Source: Nemophila menziesii (Eukaryota > Streptophyta > Magnoliopsida > Boraginales > Hydrophyllaceae). From it: DNA of 64,000 bases. Positions 20,845 to 34,859 of this stretch are shown here, in pieces (the first letter of the stretch is position 1; each line of letters opens with the position of its first letter). The stretch spans positions 14,343,001 to 14,407,000 of the forward strand of contig JARWIR010000010.1 in the NCBI GenBank assembly GCA_029959085.1. The letters are read 5' to 3'. The translations under genes were made by a program, and so were the position numbers. The notes below the pieces were generated by a model. It was not told where the DNA came from. It saw only the letters and a list, made by a program, of their open reading frames with translations, and ran no database searches.

Positions 20845-21322
20845 CAAACCCATTTAGCTTCATTGTTAAAACATTTAAACACAAAATAAAAAGTCATCTT
20901 CTTCTCTGGCACGCAGACTCCAGTAACACATACTCCAGATCTATCACACTACACTAACACATACTCCAGATCTATCTCAATACTAAGTTTTTACATACTT
21001 CTACACCATCAGAAGATATCTTCTAAGAATTATCAGGTAAAATTTTGATATTTTTCAATTTTTTTTATTAAAACGCGTTAAAACAAACCCATTTAGCTTC
21101 ATTGTTAAAACATTTAAACACAAAATAAAAAGTCATCTTCTTCTCTGGCACGCAGACTCCATCTACAGGATAGTATCAGTAACACATACTCCAGATCTAT
21201 CACACTACACTAACACATACTCCAGATCTATCTCAATACTAAGTTGTTACATACTTCTACACCATCAGAAGATATCTTCTAAGAATTATCAGGTAAAATT
21301 TTGATATTTTTCAATTTTTTTT
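20845..21322. repeat. 239-bp tandem duplication of the leader, U2
   Basis: CAAACCCATTTAGC starts at 20845 and 21084. The first copy lacks 17 bp (ATCTACAGGATAGTATC-type sequence after GCAGACTCC) that U1 keeps, so the period falls from 256 to 239. This is one of the few differences between the two recent segments. Confidence 0.85.
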
Positions 21323-21942
21323 ATCAAATCCCAAAAAATGATTAGTCTTTGGATCTAGATTTTTTACTTCTAAAAACCTGATTTTAATCAAATAGAAAAA
21401 CCTAATTATTTTTAACTTCTAAAAACCTAATTCTAATCAAATTTAAATTGGATCTAGTTTGTTATTCTGTATCTCACTAAACATTATAAACCTTGAGATG
21501 TTAAACTTTTTCAAGGTATAGTTATTTACTTGATTTAGATCCTTTTATAACTTTCTAAAAGAATCCAATTTAAATATTTGTAATTAAAACTTACACCAGT
21601 TGCTCATATATACAACTAGTTGTTGATCTTGTATTTATTTATTTATTTATTTATTTATTTGTTAATCTTAACTTTCTAAATATATTTATTTATATATATA
21701 TTTTTAAATTTTCTATATGTTGATTAGTATACACTTTTGCTGTTAGTAATTAATTTTTTTGTCAAATATTAAAAAATAAATTTTATATTATAATTCTTTG
21801 AATCTAGGATGTTTTATTCATTATAATATTTAAATAATTATTAAATTATATGTGAAATTTAATATATTAAATATAGATAATTTTTAATATATTTAAGAAT
21901 TTTGATCATAGGTTGCTTGACATAATATAGATTTGGAATTAT

Positions 21943-22440
21943 GTCAGACACAGGACGTCAACAAAAAAGATCGATAAACATGTCATTTCAATCAAACATA
22001 ATTATCATTAATGGCTAGTGGTAAGATTTTACTTGATAATCTAGATTAAATTTTCTTATATTCACTAATTGTTTTGTTTGAATGTAATTTTGATGTATGG
22101 ATAAGTTTATAAAATTAAATAAAAAAATGAAACATAACTGATCACTCTCCTTTTTCTTTTCTTTTTTTATGCAGATAGGAAGAGTCGTGAGGATTTGATC
22201 ACGACTATGCAGTCCGTTGGATTGGACAACTATGTTGAGCCACTTCGCTTTACCTTCAAGGATACCGTGAAATATAGAAGCAGCTCATCGTGCACGTGGA
22301 CGGAGTAATGAGTCATCTGGTGGCATAAGCCAAGGCCAAGGAGTGATGGAAGGAGTAGGAAAAAGAGGCTTTTCAGGTTGTAATATAAGTAGTTTTGATT
22401 TGATTTGTGTGTGTAATATTGTAATTTATATGTTGTGACC
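21943..22440 (+). pseudogene. NF-YB: NF-YB relic, U2
   Basis: Same lesions as U1: no upstream histone-fold exon, the AAGAGTCGTGAGG deletion, and the missing G in CGCTTTACC. A further single-A loss, GTGAAATATAG where U1 has GTGAAAATATAG (near 22,270), is private. The C-terminal block resumes at about 22,174. Confidence 0.65.
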
Positions 22441-24081
22441 GAGTGAGTTCATTCAACAACAAAATATGATTAAGCTTTGTCTGAATGCTTTCTTCTTTTT
22501 ACTCTCTATTTCTTGTGGCTAGAATGGAAGTTCGAATATATAAGAGAATTGAGGAGGTTGTTACTAGCAAACTAACTGTGGATATTAAGAACTTTAAATG
22601 CTTTAATTTCTCAATAACTGGCCAAGAAGTTTATTTATATCTCTGAGTTTTGTAGCTACAAAACACTTCCCTTCAACGAAAGTTGCATATTTATCCTAAT
22701 TAACGGAATCTAATATTGTGCACAATTACACTAGTCCAAATGAAAGGTAAAAAATGGGATTCATGTAAAAGTAATTTAAATATTTTCATGTTTTGTTAAA
22801 TTCGTATTATTTTCATGGGATGGTATCCATGGCCTTCAAAGTTGTGTAAAAAATCTTCAAAAGCGCACGCTAATACAAGTGACGGAAATGTCGTGTGTGC
22901 TAAAGACATACTTTAGTCGATTTGGTTGTTTATCTTCGGTTGACAAAAAAAAGTTGTTTCTCTTATTAATTTTTTCCTTGTACTTTTTTTTTGGATTTGA
23001 ATTCTTCAATTTATCTTGTATAATCTTGTAGTCAAGTAGTGTTGTTATTTGTTTTTTTTTTTTTGTATAGTTCTGAGTGTCAAAGTCATTTTATATAGTG
23101 TTATTTATGTAAATGCATAACTTATTATTTGTTTCATAATTAGAAAGTTTATTTAGGTCAAATCCCTTATCCAAACAAAACAATGATACTTTAACATTAA
23201 TATATGATAGGTCAAAGTAATCAAGGAACTTTCATTAATATGACAGATAAACCAAAATATACTTTTAATCAAACATCAAATAATAGCACCACAAAATATG
23301 AAATACACCAAATAAATTTTTATGTATTGATGAAATGAACAAAAAAAAGTTTTATGTACTACTATAATACACAAAAACCAAATTTTTGTGTTACTGAAAT
23401 ACACAATATCACAATGGATAAGACCGAAAGAAAAGCCATGATTTTGTACTTTAGGTAATACACAAACTGAGTTTTGTGAATTACTAATATACACACAATC
23501 ACAAAAGGACTGGATTGAACGTGAATTTATGATTCTATGTTATTATTATTATGAATTTGGATAAGTATACTACTACTATTTTATTAATTTCAATTCCGCT
23601 TATACATTTTTTTGTGCGTGTATGTTTTTTCCCAAGTTAACTGCACCATGGGTCCATCCCTATGGTAGTATTCCTTTCTGATAGTTAGGAGACACGTGCC
23701 ATCATTATTAGGTAATATTTATCCTTATCAAGTAATGTTGACTTCTAAGCCCTCTCCCCCGAGGTACCATTCCTCATATGAACTCACCTCATAATATATA
23801 GTCTTCAGAAACTCGATACCCTCCTTGAACTGTCCATAATTTCAAGGGGTTATCTGATAAGTCAAAAGTTAATCTGACCATGGATAATGGTAAAAGTCCA
23901 CGTTTTATTTATCCAGGTTATGCGTCAACCTAAAATGAGTAAGTAAAACAAATGTCTTATCCTTGGGATCACCCAGGGTCAATGATTTCCTTACATAGTT
24001 GCTATCGAAAGCCTACATGTCTCAGTTTAAATAACACCCACATTTCCCTCAACAACAAATATACAACACAATATGGAGTAA

Positions 24082-25062
24082 GAAGGGTGTATTCAATATA
24101 GAGTCTATTAGATTTTTTTTTTGTATTTCAAAAGTCTAGAGGTATTTATTTCATATTTTTAATAATATGTTAACTTTATAGATGTTCCGGATTTTGAACA
24201 AGCTTTAAAAATCTCGTGTTATTCAAAATTTTAAGGATTTATATTGATTTAATTAATTATTGAATGGTATAGAATTTTAAAGAACAAATTTTTTATTTTA
24301 AAATCTATCCTTTTAACTAGAGATTTTGATGGATTTATTTTTTGATAAACTTCTAACAAATTCAAAAAGACAACAAATAATTATTCATTCTATATTTTTC
24401 ATGTGAGACTTTGAAAGAAAAAGAATAACATAAAGAAATTAGCCGTAAAATTTTAAATCTCATTCATGCTAGTAATATTCTTTATATAAGACCTCAATTA
24501 AAAAATCTAAATGAAAAATTTATATGTAAAACAATTAATTAAAAAACTCACGTTATACTTTAATTAAAAAACTCATGTTATACTTTTCAAGCAAAAAAAT
24601 GACATGAAAAGTCAAGTGGTTATTATTTACAAAAAACAAGTTTTATTTCTTTTGCACAAATAAGTTTAAGTTACTACTATATATATATATCTCTTGCTTA
24701 AGAATTATTTGGTATTGATTTTTATAGAAAAATAAATTATAATGGTTTAAATTGAAGGTACCGAGTACATCGAAAAATAAAAATCAGTTAAATACCCTTC
24801 AAACGTGTTGAATTACGTAATAAGCCCATCCTAAAATTATTTATATAAAATATTAAATTTTACATATAACTAAGTATTGTTAGAGTTTGTTAGAGTCTAT
24901 AAACTCTAATGAAATCTATTAGAATCTGTCCGAAAATTCAATAAAATCTATTGAAAGTCTTTTAAAATAATAAGAGTTTATGAAGTCAAAAAACTCCAAT
25001 AAAATCGATGTATTTTATAAACTCTTATGAAAAAATTTAAAATATGGAGTGAATACACCCCC
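24082..25062. mobile_element. Harbinger-like element, U2
   Basis: TAA at 24079-24081 and 25063-25065. Same 981-bp length and ends as in U1. Confidence 0.7.
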
Positions 25063-28000
25063 TAAGGGAGAGATCAATCCTATGGAATTTCCTTAAAATA
25101 GCCACGCTAAATGGGTAATATTTCATGATCCCCTCCATAATCACCTAAAATTAAGACTTGCCTGAAATAAATTTTGCTATTTACTATGAAAGCAGGTATA
25201 AATGAGATATTATCCCAACTTGATATGTTATACATTATTCATTTACATAAACACTAACTCTATAATATTATACGACTAATTACACTGAATAGAGTATATG
25301 AATTATGTGGGAGTTTTTTCTCCCTTTTGCCCATAATTGTGTGTTTTGCAAGCAACACCTCAAAGAGGACATGGAATAGACGGAACGAGCTATAAAATAA
25401 CATCCATGCTCATCCGGAATGTTTTTATGCTGATAGGGGTATGGTTGGACTCCAATTCAAAAGTATTGTAGTCCATCCTTTTGCATTTCTAAAGTAATAG
25501 TTCTTGGAACTTTAACGTGTTGATTATGTGTATGAATAATATATTATGTGCATTATATCTTGGGTAGTACGTAATGAAACTCGTTGTACATTGTTATTGG
25601 AGTTATTATATGTCTCTCCTTTGTGGATTTTTTTTAGTTTTGGTTTCCTATCCTTTGCGTATTTTGTCGACAAACCCTTGAGATTGGAATCTTGATATCT
25701 CTTGTTTTCTGATATATTTTGAGTATACGAGGTATAATTTAGGTTAACTAGAGATTTTTGATGGATTTATTTTTTTGATTTAACTTCTAACAAATTCAAA
25801 AAGAAAATAAAAAATAATTCATTCTATATTTTTCATTTCTTCCAAATAAAAGATAACATAAAGAAATTAGTTGTATTCATGCTATCAATATTCTTTATAT
25901 AAGACCTCAAAACACATGTGCCTGAAGCACAGTAGTTTCCCAAATCACTTAGATCGTATGAAAATATTACATTCTCGGAGAATGAAAAGTGCATAAAACA
26001 TAAAAGGTTCCTAAAGTTCACATGAAAAAGGTATTTATTATTATAATAGGTACCAACTAACATGATTTATCTACTCAGAAATACGATGTTATTTTACGAT
26101 AATACTGTCCCATCTTTAAGATTTAAGAAGAAAAATTATAAAATATAGAATGATTGATGAACTCCTTCCAAATTTTATGGAAATTATTATCATACATATG
26201 ATAAAAAAATAAAATATCAGTTCGTGAATTGTCAAAATATATTTCACCAAAGGTAATCAACAGTAAATTCAAGGATATATTCAACAAATTCATCAAAGAG
26301 AAAATCCAGTAGATTCAAGAGACTAAAAATATATTGTATACTTATGTTAAATTGTGGGCTCGAATATATGTTATGTTTTTGAAAATAATTTTGTAATAAT
26401 GCACAATACAATTAGTGGGAGACAATGTATTTGCGTTGTATGTTTTTTATTCACTACGGTTTTTTTACCATAGGATTCTTCCTAGTAAAGTTTAACGAGG
26501 CATACCATATATTTTTTATCGTAAAGAGAACGATACACTGGACCTATGTCAATCTACTATTTATTGACTTTGAAAAAAAATGATCAAATGAAAGTCCACC
26601 ACCTTTGTTCACTAAATCTTCACCAACATAAAATAGTAGAGTTACAAGCCCACAAGTAAAGAAGGAATTAGTAGATACTTAAATATTTTCATTTTTTTCT
26701 TTCACCAAGGTTTTTTTACTAAATTTTCCTTGTAGGTTTTAAAATATCGCTTCGTGGTCCCATTATTTTTCTATTTTCGTAGATTTGATGTATTTATTTG
26801 ATAATTTATTCTTTATATAAAGCATATGTTATTGGAAATTCTCATAAAATCAATAGTTCCCCTTTCCCAATAAATATTCATGGCTTTGTTCTTGATCTAT
26901 ATTTGTCGTACTACTCTTTACCAATGTAATGATAGATTGAAAGTTAGAAAGAATGCCAAGACCTAAAAACGAGTATCTCAAACCAAGTAGGAAGAAGATG
27001 ATTCAACTTGCCTATTATTTTAATGAGAGAGTTTAATGTTAGATATAGAATATAGTCATAACAATATAAACCGAATACGTCTAGTTAATTATGGCTCTCA
27101 TATATGTTTCTTTAGGTAGTTGTATCTATAGTTTTAGAATATAAGTCTCAAACTTTAAACTACTTAGCTGGAGTAAAAAAGGCAATTACTTACCTGCACA
27201 TCACCTTAATTATTTTTTTCATGTTGTTGATTATGGTTGTATCAATGATTCTTATTCATCATCACTAGGTAGGATCCACGGATAACTTTGAGGGTGAAGT
27301 CCCGTACAACCCTATATGTTTGCCTAAAGTGCAGAAACCGCCATTTATCTTTTTTTTGGACACAAAACGTCCTTTACGAATTTTTTTGTTACCGTTAGCT
27401 CTTTTTTCCATTCTCTGTTGACCGTTAGTCAATGCCAGTGGTTCCACAACACCGCCACGTCAACGCCATGTATGCTCCACGTAGGAGTTAGGTCAACACC
27501 ATTTACACGTCATATATTTTTTAAATTATTTTTTAATTTTTCTTTCAATTATCCTTCTCTTCTTCTTTCTTCTTCTGCCGATCCACCATCATCGAAGAAC
27601 CCAAATGAAGGAAAAAACAAAACAAAAATTCTCCAAGCTCACCTTCCCACACCAAGCCGCTCTCTGCACAAGAAACCGCCACCTCTCATGTTTCCTTCGC
27701 CACCATCATCAACCGAATTGGATATGGCATCATCAATCGAAGAACTCAAGTGAAAGGAAACCGAATTGGATACTCATGTTTCCTGCACCAAGCTGCTCCC
27801 AGCACAAGGAAACCGCCGCTGAACTTTCTCCAACATCATCAATCGGTTTGGAGAAGACCCAAATTAAGGTCAAAATCAAAAAATATATAGGGGCTTATAG
27901 TGAATTGTTTGCATAATATAGGGACATGTAGTGTTATTATCCCAAAAAATATATATAGAGACTAATAGGGTAATTTGTATAATATATGCGTCTGTAGCAT

Positions 28001-28161
28001 AAATTTTGCATAATATATGGATGTATAGTGCAATTAAAGTCACAAAATATATAGGGGCTTATAGTGATTTTCTTTTGAATAATCTAGAGACCTATAGTGC
28101 AATTAAAACCAAAAACATATATATGGACCTAAAGTGCAATTTTTTAATTGTTGATATGCAG

Positions 28162-28408
28162 GTGACAATTTTTTTTGCGCCAGTATGGTACGCTTGATGA
28201 ATTTAAGCGTCAAGTTGATGAAGCACATGGTTAGATTTAATAATTGCATTATAGGTCCCTGTATTATGAAAATATTTTATACTCTATTTTTTGTGTAGAA
28301 CTTGGATTAATGGTGTTTTTAGACATTGTACACTCTTATGCAGCAGCTGATCATCAGATGGTGGGGTTATTACTTTTTGATGGATCAAATGATTGTTATT
28401 TTCATACA
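28162..28408 (+). pseudogene. SBE3: Captured plastid branching-enzyme fragment, U3
   Basis: Exons are 28162-28229 and 28299-28408, with the same reading as U2 including DIVHSYAAADHQMVGLLLF. No private frameshift was seen. Confidence 0.75.
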
Positions 28409-28474
28409 AGTATTTTTTTTTAGACATGTCTAGATTCTATAATTGTTAATCGAAAAGACCTTTACTAATTACAG

Positions 28475-28664
28475 GTAAAGTGTTCTGGCATGGCTGCATT
28501 AGCAAAGGAGATTGTACCAAAAAATGGATTTTCAAATGGTGAGAGTATTTAGTTGTTGAATAAATTTATCTTTGTATTGTGTTGCTTATACTTTCAATTT
28601 TATTTTTCCAGTTATATCAGTTCTTAAGGAAAAGATTGAAGAACATGAACTTCCAGTTGTACCC
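28475..28664 (+). pseudogene. PRMT1: Captured PRMT1-type fragment, U3
   Basis: Exons are 28475-28538 and 28612-28664. It carries the same VKCS change as U2, so that change predates the recent duplication. Confidence 0.72.
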
Positions 28665-29448
28665 CTATAATACAGAAATTGCTATAGGAAGTCACTTTTT
28701 AGATTGAAAAATTTCTAGTGTACTTGATTGTTTGGTTTATAATTTTAGTGACATTTTGTCTTGCAAAAGTGTTATTTTTAGGAGTTTATAGTAACTAACT
28801 CTTTTTTAAATGAAAACTTTTGCTATAACTATTATGACAACATAAAGGAAAAGATTACTACAACAACCTGTATTTCTTAATATTTTACTATTAGCTAGAA
28901 TTGTAAACCATCTCCAGGACATTTTAACTAAAGTACTAATAAATTAGAAAATGGTGAATTAGTCATTACGAATTGGGCAAAACAAGATTAAACCCTTGTT
29001 TTTTTTTGAAGTTTCGTGAAATAAAACAATACATAGTTTGTTTTGAATTAGAGTGCCCTGCTAATTTGATAAAAAGAAGATACAAGATGTAACCAAACAA
29101 TATGACTTTAACAAAAGACAAGAATCCTCACAATCAAAAAATTTAGCGAAAATGTTACCAAACAAAAATAGAATTCATTAGCATATGCTATCTTACTCAA
29201 CACATAAATGAAAAAGATACAACAATACTAACATTTCACAAACAAAATGTAAAACATAACTAAACTCTAAGAAAAATAATCAAGCAGCTTAGTCTTTTCT
29301 CTTAATTGCAATCAACTCAGCAAAAGTTCTCAAGATTCAGACTAAATTTACACGAAACTTTCTCAACTTGAATGAGAGATAGTACATGTATTAACCCCAT
29401 CATTAAATCCTTTGTAACATCATTAAAAGTCTCGATTTTCTTTTTACT

Positions 29449-30050
29449 CTTAAAAACCCTCTATATCAACAGAAACTCTCATATAACCATCAATATCAAC
29501 TGGAACACCATTATTAAGTCTCATTGTTTCAGAAAACCATTCATTAGTTTCATTCCAAAGATCATTATATTCATCAAGAAAATGAGTTGAATATTTATCC
29601 TTCAAAAGATAATTAAAAAGCCAATACATCTAACTCATCTGTTGCAATATAAACATTACGTTCTTCTTCGATTTTCTCTTTAAGTGTAGAAATAAGTGCT
29701 TCAGGAGAAGTATCATTATACATATTAGGCCAAAGCACTTTATTTTTAGATTTTTCACCTCGTACAATTGAACACAGTCATAATCCCAGTTCATCCGTGA
29801 AGAAATAGATGAAACTATATCCATTAATCTTCTAGATTTCCAAACTAAATATCATGGTCGTTGAACTACATATTCAGTTTTACCTTCACATACTCCATAC
29901 TAGTAATTATCGGCTCAACTAAATCAAACTTTCTCGTGATCAAACTATCCTTAACATTCACTAATTTCATAGGCGTGGTTTTAAAATTCTCCACAAGATG
30001 GATATTTAATTTTTCTTCTCATGCCATTTACTCCAATCTTTCCTGTTTCT
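29449..30050 (-). pseudogene. Captured O-fucosyltransferase-like fragment, U3
   Basis: A different lesion set from U1/U2. AAGATAATTAAAAAGCC replaces AAGATAAAAATAC and shifts the frame, and an indel at ACAATTGAACACAG disrupts the VHIVRG part. The upstream end is shortened at TCTTTCCTGTTTC. The MNWDYD and KSKNK words are still readable in pieces. Confidence 0.6.
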
Positions 30051-30840
30051 GATTAGATATTTACTGCTAAAATAATTCAAAAAATACAGTGTAAGACTAA
30101 ATTACTCACTCCTACAGTCATGACATAAAATTGTCATTCTAGGACTTGTATAAAATGATTTAAACATCATGGCTGTAGTTATAATTAAATCAGATAATTT
30201 TAAAAAATTGTAAAAGTAATGAAATTAGGTAAAAAATAATTTAATTTTTTTACCTTAAATTGGGTCTTCTCCAAGACGGTTGATGATGATGGCGACTGAA
30301 CCATGAGTGGCGGCGGCATACTTCTGCCAAGAGCGCTTGGTTTGGAAAGGTGAGTGTGGAGTTTTTTTTTGTTTTTCCCTCCGTTTGGGTCTTGGCATAT
30401 CCAAGCCGGCGGATGATAGTGGTGAAGGAACCATGAGTGGTGGCGGTTTCCATGTGCAGAGAGCGGCTTGGTATGAGGGGAGGTCCGGTTGGAGTGAGTT
30501 TTTTCTTTATTTTTGGGTTCTTCGATTGTAAAGCGAAGAATAAGAAAGAGGGCTTAAAAAAAATATTGACGTGTAAATGACGGTAAAGTCATGCGTTGAT
30601 GTGGCGCAAGATGACATTGACTAACGGTCAACTAACAAAAAATAGAAAAAAGGGCTAAAGGTGAGAAAAAAAGTTCCTAAAGGGCGTTTTGTGTCAAAAA
30701 AAAAAAAACAGATAAAGGGCGGTTTCTACACTTTGGGCAAACATAAAGGGCGGGTGTTCACCCTAACCTTGACCACCTTGAAGCTAAATCCTAGTATATA
30801 TAGTCTCCATATATGTTTTACCTCAATTAGACCAATTTAA

Positions 30841-30897
30841 GTGAGTAAAAAGTGATCTAGTGAGTAAAAAGTGATCGAGTGAGTAAAAAGTGATCCA
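30841..30897. repeat. 19-bp triplication private to U3
   Basis: Three copies of GTGAGTAAAAAGTGATCNA start at 30841, 30860 and 30879. The other units have one copy at this place. Confidence 0.92.
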
Positions 30898-32720
30898 ATG
30901 GTCTCCTTCAAATATGGACCACTTTGGGTCTTTTCAGAAAAATACCTATAAACTATTTAGCTCAACTATCATTTGCAAAATATTTCTTCTCACGCTATCT
31001 ACATTTAAAGGGATATTTTGTGATTAAGTTTCATGATTATAATACTTACTTATTATTTGTCGAGAATTTTCAAATTTGATGGAAACATTTGTCCGACAAT
31101 TTATTGTTGAGTTTCTAATGGTTTTTTTTGCTCCTTTTGCAACTTGTATTTGAGTTTTTCATGACTTATTGACTTTCTAACTTCATCTTGGGTTCATATA
31201 TATTCTATTTATCTAGGAGTTTCTCACTTATTACATAAATTATTTCAAATGACTCCAAAAGTACAACATGATACACAAGTAAAATTCACAATAAGCAAGG
31301 CAAAAGCACAAATGACAAAACAAAAAATATAAAATATATTAAAATATAACTCTTTTTTAAACTTATAAATTCTCACATATGTTTTCCATGAACAAAATAC
31401 AAATGTTCTACAAAAAACACAAATGCCGTCCTTTAATTATCTCGACCACCTGTACCGGTGAAAGTGTTGACACTTTTATCCTATTTGACGCCACATCCAT
31501 CGTTGTCAAATCTGAGTTATTTTCACTATATCTCCACAAGAAAATACAAACTTAATAAAGGACAAAGTAAAACCAAAAAATCTAACTAATCTAGAAAACC
31601 AAGAAAACCAAAACTGAGAATATCATTTTGTTTGGAAGAGAATTTTAAAAAAATTGATAAATCTTGGTTTAATTTTGTGTTTTTATAAGACCAGATAATA
31701 ATCTAAACTTTGTTTTTTATCCAGAAAACAAAGCTTTTAAACGTGTTTAAACAAAATTTAGTGAAATAACACGTATTTGATCAGAGAAACCGAGTTTTGC
31801 AAACGGTTCTAAACCAAGTTTTGTGAATCAACTTGTTGTGTATAAATAAAAAGAAAACCATTTAGTTTCATTGTTAAAACATTTAAACACAAAATAAAAA
31901 GTCATCTTCTTCTCTGGCACGCAGACTCCATCTACATCATAGTATCAGTAACACATACTCCAGATCTATCACACTACACTAACACATACTCCAGATCTAT
32001 CTCAATACTAAGATGTTACATACTTCTACACCATCAGAAGATATCTTCTAAGAATTATCAAGTAAAATTTTGATATTTTTCAATTTTTTTAATAAAATAC
32101 GTTTCTTAATTCGATCAATTCCCAAAAAATAATTAGTCTTTGGATCTAGTTTTTTTACTTCTAAAAACCTGATTTTAATCAAATAGAAAAACCTAATTAT
32201 TTTTAACTTCTAAAAACCTAATTCTAATCAAATTTAAATTGGATCTAGTTTGTGATTTCGTATCTCACTAAACATTATAAACCTTGAGATGTTAAAAAAT
32301 TTCAAGGTATAGTTACTTACTTGATTTAGATCGTTTTATAACTTCCTAAAAATCGAATCCAATTTAAATATTCATAATTAAAACTTACACCAGTAGCTCA
32401 TATATATAACTAGTTGTTGATCTTGTATTTATTTATTTATTTGTTAATCTTAACTTTCTAAATATATTTATTTATATATATTTTTTAATTTTCTGTATGT
32501 TGATTAGTATACACTTTTGCTGTTAGTAATTAATTTTTTTTGTCAAATATTAAAAAATAAATTTTATATTATAATTCTTTGAATCTAGGATATTTTATTT
32601 ATTACAATATTTAAATAATTATTAAATTAGATGTGAAATTTAAAATATTAAATATAGATAATTTTTAATATATTTAAGAATTTTGATCATATGTTGCTTG
32701 ACATAATAAAGATTTGGAAT

Positions 32721-33158
32721 TATGTCAGAGACAAGACGTCAACAAAAAAAGATCGATAAACATGTCATTTCAATCAAACATCAATATCATTAATGGCTAG
32801 TGGTAAGATTTTTACTTGATAATCTAGATTAAATTTTCTTATATTCACTAATTGTTTTGTTTGACTATAATTTTGATGTATGGATAAGTTTATAAAATTA
32901 AACTAAAAAGAAAAATGAAACATAACTGATCACTCTCCTTTTTTTTTATGCGGATAGGAAGAGTCTGGTGAGGATTTGATCACGACTATGCAGTCCGTTG
33001 GATTGGACAACTATGTTCAGCCACTTCGCTTGTACCTTCAAGGATACCGTGAAAATATAGAAGCAGCTCATCGTGCACGTGGACGGAGTAATGAGTCATC
33101 TGGTGGCATAAGCCAAGGCCAAGGAGTGAAGGAAGGAGTAGGAAAAGAGTCTTTTTAG
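32721..33158 (+). pseudogene. NF-YB: NF-YB relic, U3
   Basis: The possible first exon starts at ATG 32721 (MSETRRQQKKIDKHV...). The C-terminal block, from about 32953, is open from EESGEDLITTMQSVGLDNYV through QPLRLYLQGYRENIEAAHR to a TAG at 33156-33158. It keeps the original CGCTTGTACC, so the block is readable, but the front of the histone fold is deleted (ATGCGGATAGG is the deletion scar). There is also a 4-bp loss relative to U4 in AGTC-TGGTGAGG. Confidence 0.68.
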
Positions 33159-34859
33159 GTTGTAATATAAGTAGTTTTGATTTGATTTGTGTGTGTAAGA
33201 TTGTAATTTATTTGTTGTGACCGAGTGAGTTTATTCAACAACAACATATGATTAAGCTTTGATTGAATGTTTTCTTCTTTTTACTCTCTACTTCTTGTGG
33301 CTAGAATGGAAGTTCGAATATATAAGAGAATTGTGGAGGTTGTTACTAGCAAACTAACTGTGGATATTAAGAACTTTAAATGCTTTAATTTCTCAATAAC
33401 TGGCCAAGAAGTTTATTTATATCTCTGAGTTTTGTAGCTACAAAACACTTCCCTTCAACGAAAGTTGCATATTTATCCTAATTAACGGAATCTAATACTG
33501 TGCACAATTACACTAGTCCAAATGAAAGGTAAAAAATGGGATTCATGTAAAAGTAATTTGAGTATTTTCCTTTTTTGTTAAATTCATATTATTTTCGTGG
33601 GATGGTATCCATGGCCTTCAAAGTTGTGAAAAAAATCTTCAAAAGTGCACGCTAATACAAGTGACGGAAATATCGTGTGTGCTAAAGACATACTTTAGTC
33701 GATTTGGTTGTTTATCTTTGGTTGACAAAAAAAAGTTGTTTCTCTTATTAATTTTATCCCTTGTACTTTTTTTTTGGATTTGAATTCTTCAATTTATCTT
33801 GAATATTCTTGTAGTCAAGTAGTGTTGTTATTTGTTTTCTTTTTTGTATAGTTTTGAGTGTCAAAGTCATTTTATGTAGTGTTATTTATGTAAATGCATA
33901 ACTTATATTTGTTTCATAATTAGAAAGTTTAGTTAGGTCAAATCCCTTATCCAAACAAAACAACGATACTTTAACATTAATATATGATAGGTCAAAGTAA
34001 TCAAGGAACTTTCATTAATATGACAAATCAACCAAAATATACTTTTAATTAAACATCAAATAATAGCACCAAATAATATGAAATACACCAAATAAGTTTT
34101 TATGTATTGATGAAATGAACAAAAAAAAAGTTTTATGTACTACTAAAATACACAAAAACCAAAATTTTGTGTTACTGAAATACACAATATCACAATGGAT
34201 AAGACCGAAAGAAAATCCATGATTTGGTACTTTAGGTAATACACAAACTGAGTTTTGTGAATTACTAAAATACACACAATCACAAAAGGACTTGATTGAA
34301 CGAGAATTTATGATTCTATGTTATTATTATGAATTTGGATAAGTATACTACTACTATTTTATTAATTTCAAGTCCGCTTATACATTTTTTTGTCCATGTA
34401 TGCTTTTTCCCAAGTTAACTGCACCATGGGTCCATCCCTATGGTAGTATTCTTTTCTGATAGTTAGGAGACACGTGCCATCATTATTAGGTAATATTTAT
34501 CCTTATCAAGTAATGTTGACTTCTAAGCCCTCTCCCTCGAGGTACCATTCCTCATATGAACTCACCTCATAATATATCGTCTTCAGAAACTCGATGCCCT
34601 CCTTGAACTGTCCATAATTTCAAGGGGTTATCTGATAAGTCAAAAATTAATCTGACCATGGATAAGGGTAAAAGTCCACGTATTATTTATCCAGGTTATG
34701 CGTCAACCTAAAATGAGTAAGTAAAACAAATGTCTTATCCTGGGATCACCCAGGGTCAATGATTTCCTTACATAGTTGATATGGAAAGCCTACATGTCTT
34801 AGTTTAAATCACACCCACATTTCCCTCAACAACAAATAATACAACACAATATGGAGTAA

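Larger units (their letters stand above)
14335..25298. repeat. Macrosatellite unit U2 (short form)
   Basis: Short unit lacking the 3.5-kb segment. It is a mosaic. Left of about 18,644 it agrees with U3; right of about 18,650 it agrees with U1, each time with only scattered differences. Contents in order: AT-rich DNA with a Harbinger-like relic, Pack-MULE, possible promoter and leader with a 239-bp tandem duplication, NF-YB relic, Harbinger-like element. Confidence 0.95.
27292..30763. mobile_element. Pack-MULE, U3 copy
   Basis: The left target duplication is changed to TAACTTTGA (27283-27291); the right one is intact (30764-30772). The right end CGGGTGTTCACCC has lost the CGGTCCGGG stretch seen in other units. 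The left half is U2-like and the right half U4-like, as expected from the junction near 29,606. Confidence 0.88.

Noticed and set aside
25833..26063. Minus-strand frame of 76 codons recurring in U3-U6
   Set aside because: It overlaps the Harbinger-like relic and AT-rich spacer, is frameshifted in U1 and U2, and shows no domain. Its recurrence follows from the tandem array.
7665..29606. Pure assembly artefact for the near-identical neighbouring segments
   Set aside because: The two segments differ by real substitutions and a 17-bp indel, and the outer flanks differ, so a simple copied contig is unlikely. It cannot be excluded without reads.
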